Shown piece by piece: positions 45,911 through 55,660 of a DNA stretch of 64,000 nucleotides. Below the pieces are notes generated by a model, which was not told where the DNA came from, searched no databases, and saw nothing but the letters and a program-made list of their open reading frames with translations. The stretch is taken from positions 124,001 to 188,000 of the forward strand of contig NCSJ02000025.1 in the NCBI GenBank assembly GCA_002812745.2. Reading direction: 5' to 3'. A program made the position numbers and the translations under genes. The stretch is from Scytalidium lignicola. Lineage: Eukaryota > Ascomycota > Leotiomycetes. Each line of letters starts with the position of its first letter. Position 1 is the stretch's first letter.

Positions 45911-47732
45911 TTAGATCTTTGAGTTAGTGAGTTCCTTTTTTGTCCACTCCTCAACTATACCCCGATAGTCAACCGGTCGATAAGCTTCAAATAATTCTTT
46001 CCACCAGCTGCTCTTCCTGTTAACTTTCAGCCCAAGGTCTCCCAGCAAAATGTCAACGTAGGGAAGACTGTCAAACACCAGATCCGGATATTTCCCAGCA
46101 GCGCCTCCAGCCTCCTTTGGACGTCTCAGTTGGCCATACACACTATATAGAATGGCTTCCTGTTTCGCTTGTTTAAAATCAATGTTGGATGTAGTCAAAT
46201 GTTCTACTTTGTCTTGAAAGTAAGCCGCTATCCACAGAGCCTGAGCCTGAGCCAACGTGACAGCGTGGACGGAAGAATGTAATCCGATGAATGCGAGATT
46301 CTTCTTCTCCATAAAGATACGATGGTATGGAACGATCAACCGGTAAAGTCTATACGAGGATGACTGGGATTTTAAATGGCCATCCTTCATCGGCGGGGCA
46401 TTCGCGGTTCTTTTAGGAAGAGTTGAAAGATAATTAATATCATCGTTTATCTCCAGTTCAGCAGCTAGGAAATCAGAGTCAGAGTCGCTCAGATGCGTAC
46501 CAAGGTCTACTTTCTTTCTGTCTTGTTGTAAGTTAAACTGGACAGGAGGATCTGTTTTCCACCCCGTGCAGCATACTAAAGCATCTGCATCCAACGCCTC
46601 TTTATTTGACAGATGCACTTTCCCCTTAGAAAGATGGTCAATATCTGATATATGAACACCAATTTTCCCTTCCCGAGCTAAGTCAAACCAGTTTGTCTCA
46701 TAATTGTGGATACTTAAGGAGTTGCCCATCCAGAACGGAGTAGTCCATGGTTCAAGTTTTCTTAGTTCCGGGTGAGAATCATACCGATTCAACTTTTTGA
46801 TGTGCGAATCTAGTTTGTTCCAGAAATATTGGCAAATTTTCTGACCAAAAGTGTTTTGATGAAGAAAGTACCTGGCCCAAGCTAAGGGACCTGATTTTCC
46901 GTATGGCGTAGGGTCAAATGGCATGAATAACCGTATAGCCGACAGCATGGCTAGAGAGAGATTGAACGGCCCCCAGGAGAAGCACCGAGGCCAGAGATAA
47001 CTTGGGCCACCCCCAGAAGGTCGAATCACCATATGGACATGAGATCCTGCCCGAGCTGCGCTATAACAAGCGTCCCATGCTGACTTGTTCCCGCCGAGGA
47101 CAACAACACTTTTGCAGGATGCAAGATCCTCGGCACGACTCTTAAGTTGTTTGGAATGCACTATATGTGCTCCAAAATCTTCTTGTCCTTGAAATATAGG
47201 GATATTTGGTTCGGATGTAAGCCCCGTAGCAATAACTAGTTTGCTAGCTACGACTGTAGTTATAGGCCGCTGTGTTTCATCAATTGACTGTAGTTCAATC
47301 GACCATTTCGAATCATCTCTAAGCGTAGCGGATTTCACCTTTGTTTTAAAGCGAATGTGGGAGTCAATTCCATAATGTGTTGCAAGATCACACAGGTAGG
47401 CGTGCACAACTGGTCCTGGAATATGACCTGGTGCTTTCGCCCCGTATCGCTCAGGGACCATAGGAAAATCACCAAACTCATATGAGCCAAATATGTTGTT
47501 GGTTTTCAACCCCGGATAGAGCCTTTCTTTCGCCCATGAACCACCAATTGATTGAGCTTGGTCAACTACAAGTAATTTTGCATCTGAGTTGACTTGAAGA
47601 TATGTTTTTGCGATGGCAAGGCCATGAAGACCTAGAGAAGTTACATCAGTATCAGCCAAATATTAGTAGTTTAGATGTAAGATAACTACCTGCACCAACA
47701 ATTAGTAAATCTAGTTCCCTAGGGTGGTCCAT
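45911..47732 (-). CDS. FAD/NADPH-dependent flavin monooxygenase (class B)
   Basis: The minus-strand exons are 47732-47690 and 47631-45911, giving 587 residues in phase. Exon 1 is needed because it supplies LLIVGAG, which joined to GLHGLAIA forms the FAD GxGxxG motif. Next come GGSWAKERLYPGLKTNN, the LVIATG segment, and the NADPH Rossmann motif VVVLGGNKSAWD. This GG-K-SAxD form is typical of fungal FMO/Baeyer-Villiger-like enzymes of secondary or xenobiotic metabolism. The late ATG-like motif is LVCCTGW, and the C-terminus is intact. Such enzymes oxygenate N, S or ketone carbons using NADPH and O2. It is divergent from the hydroxylaminobenzoate-lyase-like gene, with a shared 614-bp promoter region, suggesting that they act in one pathway (inference). 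Confidence 0.88.
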
Positions 47733-48346
47733 CGCAGAGTAGAATTGCAATATTTATGGTTAGGTCAGCCAAAAACTCAAGTCGATTAGTGAACAGGTAG
47801 ATCTGACATTGGAGATCCAGTGGCTTTTAACCAACGAACTCCATGGGTATTAATGCTATGTACATGTCATGCCAATACTGAACTATAGATCCGCTCTATC
47901 CATCCATTCACCCTCAATCTCCGTCACCTTGCGCTAATTCGACTCAGCCTAACAGTAATTGTTGTCCGAGCTGTATGCCGATTCGCTGGTGGATATTCTT
48001 CATCAGTCAGTCACTCAATTTGATCGTCTTACAATCGGATAGATTATCGGTTCCCAAATGTGCAAAGTATGTTCGTCGTAGCTAGCGGAGATTACACTTG
48101 AAGGTGGTGGCGGCTTCGGATACGTACGGATACGTTCGCGGATACGTACCACAATTACCCCGCGATTATCTGCGGGTACGCGTCTTGGGATTTTATAGAA
48201 ATATCCCCAGTCCAAGAGATCTCACGGGATTACTAAACAAATAGCAGAAATATGGTGAAATGGCATATATTTACTTGAATCTCCTCAATACTTCTATTAA
48301 TTTGTGTTCGTTATAAAACAGCTGACATCTGGATAATAAAACCATC
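47733..48346. promoter_or_regulatory. Bidirectional promoter between FMO and lyase-like gene
   Basis: This separates the divergent starts at 47732 (-) and 48347 (+). It contains three CGGATACGT copies (48117, 48127, 48139) and an everted CCCGC-N8-GCGGG element (48159-48176). CGG-type half-sites are what Zn2Cys6 regulators bind. No coding sequence is seen. Confidence 0.65.
48117..48176. promoter_or_regulatory. CGGATACGT triple repeat and everted CCG/CGG element
   Basis: CGGATACGT occurs at 48117-48125, 48127-48135 and 48139-48147 (spacings 10 and 12 bp). It is followed by CCCGC gattatct GCGGG at 48159-48176, a perfect 5-bp everted repeat. These are candidate binding sites for a Zn2Cys6 protein, possibly the one encoded at 49625. 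Confidence 0.6.
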
Positions 48347-48958
48347 ATGGCTACCACAACTATCCATCCAAATCAACAAAAACTAATAGACCGTGCTCGT
48401 GAATTCTTTGCAGAGGTCGAAGATCTGTCAGTCCTCTCTAGCTGGGTTAATCTCAAATGTTTAAATTCCTAACATAAGTGAACAAACAGAACACCTGGAC
48501 GTGATCTTGAAAAGCGACTGAACACCGAATATGGCCCGGGAAACCCTTACTACGAAGATTTCTGCACTCTGATCCGGCAAGGCATAGCAAACAACGAGGG
48601 TTGGCTTGCTAGGGATGAGATTGATGGATCCAAATATCGCCGAAGTAGAGTCAGTACACCATCAGAGGAAAATCGATATTTCAGCATTACCACTGTCTAC
48701 ATGGAAAGTCAGGATGTCTACAGGGGGCAATACCATCTGCATCCTTACGGAGAGATCAACTGTGTCGTTCAGCTTGATCCATCAGCTGAGCTGAAAGGTA
48801 TGTCAGGCTGGCAAGGAGCTGGTTGGACCTCTCCTGGCCCGGGAACACATCACTACCCTGAAGTTCGAGGAGGTGCTCTTGTCGCGTTATTCTTCCTTCC
48901 AGCTGGTCGAATCTCATACAAAATTCAGCCGGACAGGCCACAACCAATAGCCATCTAA
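48347..48958 (+). CDS. pnbB-like: 4-hydroxylaminobenzoate lyase-like protein (DUF4863/PnbB family)
   Basis: The exons are 48347-48426 and 48490-48958, giving 182 residues in phase; donor gtcagt was chosen because it alone keeps frame into TPGRDLEKRLN. The second half holds the family's cupin-like core: YHLHPYGEINCVVQLDPSAEL, then GWQGAGWTSPGPGTHHYPEV and RGGALVALFFLPAGRISY. Histidines in HLHPYGE and THHYPEV are the likely metal or substrate ligands. Bacterial PnbB-type enzymes convert 4-hydroxylaminobenzoate to protocatechuate with release of ammonia during nitrobenzoate degradation. Length is normal for the family. The neighbouring FMO could supply a hydroxylamino substrate, and the regulator gene lies just downstream. 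Fungal activity is not proven by sequence. Confidence 0.82.
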
Positions 48959-49624
48959 ATACAGAATTACAAGGAATATGATTACAGAGAGATTATCTTT
49001 ATGTGAGAATGCGCTTTGGATATTCTAGTGAGAAGTGAAATAAGCTTTAGATGAGGGAAATGAGAATTTGATGAGACTTGGAGTACATGGTAGCTTACTT
49101 CCCCATGTCAAAGCTATACACTCTCCCGTACGTTCTTTTCAATTATTATCTTGTAGTACAATCTTTCTCAATAATATACAACATTTGGTTAGTATTAAAG
49201 GACAACACTTTCTTGGATTTTCGAGGAAATAGAGCTGACTTACGAACTACTGTCGGAATAATATCAAAGTTAATTGCTAGTAAATAGCTTGAGAATGTAG
49301 TCAACTTAAAGCGACAGTTAGCAACTTAATATACTGTCTCATTATCAACCCAGCCCTATTTGTTATTTCAAACGTAATGCTAAGCTTGTTGCCACCGGGT
49401 GGTGGAGCTTTCTAATTCAAGTACTACACTCCTCCCACCCCACTCAAGGATAAATAAGCACCAAGATCTCCACTTTACTGATTACAGTATTCTATCACGT
49501 ACGCAAATGTAACATTTTCCCTTATATTCTTCTCGCAATTTCTTTGACTCATCCATCCAGTAACTAATGACGCTATATAATTCTTGACAAATGGGCGCTC
49601 TAAATACTATCAATTGGGAGTAGT
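48959..49624. promoter_or_regulatory. Intergenic, promoter of the Zn2Cys6 gene
   Basis: No gene is seen. The 49078-49287 ORF has no motif. Moderately AT-rich sequence leads into the regulator start at 49625. Confidence 0.5.
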
Positions 49625-52087
49625 ATGCCTCGTCCAAAAGTCACAGAACAGGATCGACGACGGATTCTCAAAGCCTGCATATTCTGCCAGACGGCGAAGC
49701 AGAAATGCGACGGCCTTACCCCTTGTGTGCAATGCCGGAGGCGTGGAAGAGCAGGCGCTTGCGCTTACTCATCACACGAGAGATCATTTGGTCGCCGTCG
49801 ACGTCTTCGAAAGGATGTAGAGATTTCAGAAAGTACGGCATCACCGGAGCAAGCCTCGACCAAAGGAGAGTTGGACGGGACTCACAATAACGACGATGCG
49901 CGAGATTCTACAACTACGAAAGTTGCCATTCCCAGATTACCACATCATGTATACGATAGCAAAGGGAGAATTTGTATATACAACTGATTCACTAATGCTA
50001 CTCTTATTGCACTGCTAACGGCGTCTAACTAGTGTATATGGGGCATTGTGCGGCCTTATCATTTTTACAACATATCCAGGAGTTGATTGAAAGCGAAAAG
50101 GAGTTAGCTACCGTTGCTGCTGATGTAGGAAGTTTTCCAGTCTACGAGGAACTACCTCCTGTACGGAATGAAGATATATTAGCATGCAACACCACAAATG
50201 TTCAAGAACTCGCAGAGTTGATTGACGTATTCTTCGTATCGGTATCTAATAATCGAATTTTTAATAAATATGTCTTTTGACACTGACACATGACACTTAG
50301 ACTTGTGGCATCGTTGATCTTTTTGGTCGTTCTTATCTAGAAGACCTACTCACTAGCTGGGCCAATGGTACTTTGGATACAAATAGCGGCGGTTCCGCGG
50401 TATTGTATCTATCCATTGCTCTTGCCGCACAAGTTCGTAGTGCGACGGCGATGGACATACAGCGCGCTCAAACATTTTACCATCACGGTCGACAGATAGC
50501 CCTCCAAGAACTTACCAACGATCCAACCTTAGAAACAACCCAAGCTTTCGTATTAATCTGTCTGTATATGCTTGGAAGCTCACGGCGCAACGGAGCATTC
50601 TTGAATCTTGGAATTGCTATCAGTGCTGCGAAGTCTCTTGGATTTCATCATAGCGAGACCAATGCTGAGTTTTCTGATGCTGATAGTAGCTTGAGGTAGG
50701 TACACGAATGTGAGTTCGACAGTCTCAGGGAGTAATGCTTAGCTGATGAACACAGGAAGCGTATCTGGAGGACGATTCGTTATCATGATTTATTCTTCTG
50801 TGCCATGATGGGTCGGACTTCCTCAATCATTACAACGGATTCAAGTATCGATGAACCACCACCATTATCACGCCCGAATTGTCCCGACTTTTGTCAAGAA
50901 TTGGGTCTTCTAGAGTCAGCTCGAGCATTTTCCTTCATGGAAGAAACTGTCAACCATGTCTACACCAAACATAGCATACCGCTAGGCTCTCTCCTACACA
51001 TTTCCCAAAAACTCAAAGAAGCGAGCTCAAAAGTTCCCGCTGAGTTGCGAACGGTCGAGGTGTCTAACTCAGCACCAGAGTTAATTCGAGTCTCTCGGTC
51101 AAACATACTACGAAATGCATGTGTGGCATGCAACTACTACTTTAGTATGATGCTACTTACGCGTCCCTTCCATATTACTTGTCTTCGGGCAAAATACAGT
51201 TGTACCAGATCAACATACTCTAGACTCGATAACAATGTCAGTTCAACTGATATAAAGGTTTACTCAGACATCCTGCATGGTGCGATGACATCGATTGATT
51301 CGGCTATCAAAACAATTCAACTACTATATGAATTGATGGTAGCCAATGTGCTTTTTAACAATATGCCACTAGTCGTGTAAGTCACATAGAGCGCTAATAT
51401 TACTCTCTAAATATTCATTCTGACTTGAAGCAATTCAGTGCATGGACTTTTGTTGCCGCCTTGACCGTCTGCTCTGCATACTTTGGTAGATTAGGAGCTC
51501 TGAAGGAGTGCGAACGTGCTATCCAACAAGCAGATGAAGTTTTACAACATTTCAGCAGAAACAGCCCACAGGCGAGACGGTACAATATGATATTGAAGAA
51601 ACTATCAAGGGCTGCACTAGACCATGTGAAGAGCCTGGAGTACAAGGAACGAGAATACCAAAACATCCTGATGCCAGAACTATTTCGATTGAATCCTACA
51701 ACGTCTCCTCAGACTGGTGATGGCAATCAGGTTCCGTTGGACATTTCACAACAACAGGCAGCATATCAAAGTCGCAATGATGGGATTCCAGATTCTGAAA
51801 GAAACTGTAGGTATACCTTTCAAAGCTATCCAAGACAGGGAGGGATATCTGCCCTGGAATCCAGCCAGATTAATGCAGCAGCAACCATAAATGATGGCAC
51901 ATCCTTGTTGGAGATTGCACATACGTTCCATGATCTGAACACTGTGCCTTTTGAGATGGACGCGGGTGGTATGGACACCGGTCACATTGACCTTAGTCTT
52001 GAAGGCCAGTATATTGACAATGGCTTTTTTGGACTAGAGAATATGGAGAGTATTTGGGATGTTAACTGGGGAGGTGGATTTCTGTAA
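49625..52087 (+). CDS. Zn2Cys6 transcription factor
   Basis: The exons are 49625-49973, 50033-50241, 50301-50695, 50756-51376 and 51439-52087, giving 740 residues in phase. The zinc cluster is C18, C21, C28, C34, C37 and C46 (CX2CX6CX5CX2CX8C), followed by an Arg-rich stretch. The middle homology region is typical: KGRILYMGHCAALSFLQHIQ, VLYLSIALAAQVRSATAMD, TQAFVLICLYMLGSSRRNGA, GIAISAAKSLGFHHSE and RKRIWRTIRYHDLFFCAMMGR. It is a nuclear regulator of the PF04082 group. It directly follows the lyase-like gene and is the obvious candidate to control the FMO/lyase pair through the CGG repeats in their promoter (inference). Confidence 0.87.
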
Positions 52088-52271
52088 CAATATGGCTTAA
52101 CATAGATTCTAGTATAAGCTCAAAACGGAAAATATCCCTCTCCTGGGTTGCCTTTATAAGGGTGATCTTGGACGGAACAAGGCCCTACCCAGGCACTACT
52201 CACCCTCGCCTCACCTTCTGCTCAAGTTGCTTAGTCACGCTCCTGCCCTCCCATCTAGTTATTATCTCCAC

Positions 52272-55183
52272 TTATAATATAATCGATGTTGCTAAATACT
52301 CTATCCAAGTCTGAATCGGCTTTGAAAGGTTTAGTTCTTCTAAGGAGATCTTGAAGCTTCTACAGACCTTTAAGCAACAACGAACATGGGTTAAGAAATT
52401 TTCCACTCTCTGTTCCATAGCATCTGGAGTAATTTTGCCAAGCTGGTTGAAAATTGAGTGATAGCATACCTGAAGGATCTGACGAGCAAAACGCACTCTT
52501 CCATCTGGGCCCATCGCATGGCGAGTGCACTCGAGCCATAGGGGGTGGAAAACCATTGGCTTTGCAATTGCGAGTCGCTCTCCGAAAGAAACAGCCTCAA
52601 GCTTGCTGAAGAGTTCCCTGAGATGAAAGTCTTCCGCTTCTAAGATATCAGCGTCTGGAAAATCTGTTGCTGTTATCGGGCAAGAGTGGCTAAAAAAGAA
52701 ATCTCGAGGGTCAAAATTGTCAGACCCTTCGGTTTCTATCATGCTATGAAATTGTAATAATCTCCATGCTTGTCCATCTGGTTGAGAAAGCCTCTTCTGA
52801 GAAACACTAAACGTCTCCATGATCGAGGGAATCTCGGGGCTAAAGTCTAAGAATCGCCTTCTCCCCTCAAAATTATTGCTCCGAAGGTTAGAAACAAATT
52901 GCGCTGCTGCCGTTGATGCATTGTTTTGTGAGATAACCCTCACTATATATTTGATGGCTATCGCAGCGGCTAAGGGGAGTCCATAAACGCATTCCGCAAC
53001 TTGGAGTAGGGTTTCGTGATGATAAAGGTCGCCAGTCTTCTCGCTGTCCGGTTGATCGAAAATTTCTTGATCTCGGATGTCCTCCATGATCTTGATGATA
53101 TCTTGTGTTTCTATTGGTGATATCCTGAACTTCTTGCGGGAACGAGAGCCTAGATCAGCCAAGACAGGATCTCTCGTCGTGTATAAAACATTTCTTGCTT
53201 CGCGAGGAAGTACGGTTCCCCTCTCGTCAAGTCCTTTGACTCCATCTATGTCGTCGAGAAGAAGTAAAGAATTTTCGTTCTCTGGATCATCGAGCTAGCT
53301 TCTGAACCTTTCAATCTTTTCTTCAGCATTCTCATTTCTCCAGATTCCTTCGACATCTCTTCCTTTAAACTCCTTCATCAAGTACTCGGGTCCAATCCGT
53401 CTAGCAATATCCAGATATGCTTTGTCCAAAGACAGTTTGTCGTTGGCATGAATAAAGAATATATTCCGGCGATCTGCCTGCTGGTGTGCGATTTCCACCA
53501 TTGTCGCAGTTTTTCTGGATTTTCCAATATATTAGGNAAAATCTTTTATTATAGCAGAGACATATTAATTCTCACCCTATGCCACCAATTCCTGTCACAG
53601 CCACTGCTACATTGTCCTCTTTTGAGATTGCATCCATCATCGTTGTCAACGAGTCCAATTCTGCTCGCCGACCTTGCAATTTGCACCTCTTATATAGTCC
53701 GGGCCCTTTGAAGAACTTCTTATTTATAGGCAAAGGACAACTCGGAGACATCGGGGAGGGAAGCCAGGGTCTCTTTTGTGAAGAATTAATTGGTTAGTAA
53801 ATGAAACATAAACTTAAATTCAGAAGTTCAAAGTTGACACCCAGGTGGTTGCAAATCTCCTTTCTTATACCTTAGAGTTAGGAATCGTTTCACGAGCTTG
53901 CCCCATCAGAAGACTTCTCAAATGCTGCAGCTTGACAACAACCTGCATAAATCCCCCGAACTTTCCATCGAACTTGCAAATTGTGTTATGATCGACATCT
54001 GCCATTAGGGAAGCTACTCTGTTGTTTAAGCTCGCGGATTGGCGTGTAACAATCTATTCGACAGTCATTTAAGGATGCACACTACCTTTAGGGCGAAAAA
54101 GAAACTAACATGACGATTAAAGCTTTTGATTTTGGTCCTCAAAGTCTCGTGGAAAGCGTCAAATGGCGGCTGAGACTTCAGGTTGGCGAATTGATCCTGG
54201 CTCTCCGCAGAGAAGGGGTTAAAAACCTGAAGATGCTCAAGGATTTCCGACCGTATCCCCCAAGTTACCTGTGCGATATCCAACAGCATCTTGTTCCAAT
54301 TCGCTTCTTTTGATCCCGAATGAGGAGTACTGAGAAAAAGCAGGCCACATTGTCTTAGGCTCAATCCTCGATACGCTGGTTTGTCGTACTCATTCAATCG
54401 AATCATCGCCTAAAGCCATTTAGTCTCCAAGCAGCTGCATATATTTCCACGCGGGCAAGGACTCACCTGTCGGGCTACAATTCCACCTAGAGAATGGCAC
54501 ACAATCAATATCGGCCGATTCTTCTCCTATAAAACAAGGGTTAGCTCTCTCTTCGCCTCAGTGATCTGGCGGTTGCATTCACTTTATCTGATAGTCTGAC
54601 ATTGCTTAGACACTCGAGTAGTTGATGTGACCAGTCATGTATACCAGAGAGATTTCTTCTATCAGATAACTGTGAGCTGTACCCAGAAGTCATTATCCGC
54701 GCTTTGTCGAATGGCACCGATGTTGGTAGAAGGTCGCGAAGCCACATTGTAGCCTTGTTATTAGATTCTGCGACCCAGGTATCGAATTCGTTTCCATTCA
54801 AACCATGCACAGCACAAATGCTACAGCTTGCTTTTAGCATTTTGATTTTTAGGGGTCCTGTTCACATACTCAAGGTCGGGTTCTTCCGGACAGGATAATA
54901 CCGTAATACCATGGAATACATCGTCTAATCTCCATTGCTTGTGATTATCTCTCAGTGCGGCTAACTTGTGCTTTTCAGATGGTAAGGTAATCGTTCCAAC
55001 GTGTCCATCGAATTGAGGTGCGAATGTTATCGTCGGATTTAGACTATCATGCGTGGTAGAAGAAAATTTCCCACGATTGACACTCATTGAACTGAGACGT
55101 CGCGCATATTTGTGGAAATCACTTTGAGCAACATCAAGGGGAATATCGGTCACACGAACTGTTCGTGATGCGACTTTCGCCAT
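52272..55183 (-). pseudogene. NLR-like protein: alpha/beta-hydrolase + NB-ARC, one premature stop
   Basis: The minus-strand exons are 55183-54870, 54820-54583, 54526-54467, 54409-54110, 54053-53871, 53772-53576 and 53514-52272; they sum to 845 codons in phase. The N-terminal hydrolase has AVHGLNGNEFDTWV and the nucleophile elbow CHSLGG. The NB-ARC part has P-loop GIGGIGKT (created across the 53515-53575 intron), Walker B LLLLDDIDG and GLPLA, then a helical tail ending without recognisable repeats. The frame is broken only by TAG at 53297-53295, where a Trp codon (TGG) would suit, a CpA-to-TpA change on the + strand. Hydrolase-NB-ARC-TPR proteins are a known fungal NLR architecture. Here no TPR region follows before 52272. 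Confidence 0.8.
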
Positions 55184-55660
55184 GGTTGACGGCGAAGAAA
55201 GATGTGGGATATCGAGCGCAGCTCAACATTTTTCGGAATAGCTGAAATTTAATACAGTAGGCGCCCAATTTACCTTGTGCTTGTGGCATGTGGCCATGAA
55301 GGGGCAGTGCTTAACTGCACTTGGAACTACCAATTACTTGTAGGATTGGCCAGAAGCTTTTGGCGTATTGTTACACTCTCTGATTCGCGAAAGGGTGTAA
55401 TTACAGCATTATCTCACTAACCCGCAATGCAACGACTGCAGAAAGCCACAGCGCTACGTCGGCAGATTTTCTTGCGAAGTTCTCAGATGAAGCATTTCCA
55501 GTGGCTGAGCCATCGTCATAAATATGGCAGCAGTCCTAAGATTCTTCTTTGGAGCCAGATATCAACTTAAAGATTTTATGCACGGAGACAACTACAGCAC
55601 AATAAAACAAACAACTCCTTTGTAGATTAAAGATACCTCGTGTGCGATTAATCAGTATGA
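55184..55660. promoter_or_regulatory. Divergent promoter, NLR-like gene and C2H2/helical gene
   Basis: This 477-bp region separates two head-to-head genes and should contain both promoters. No ORF of interest is seen in it. Confidence 0.5.
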
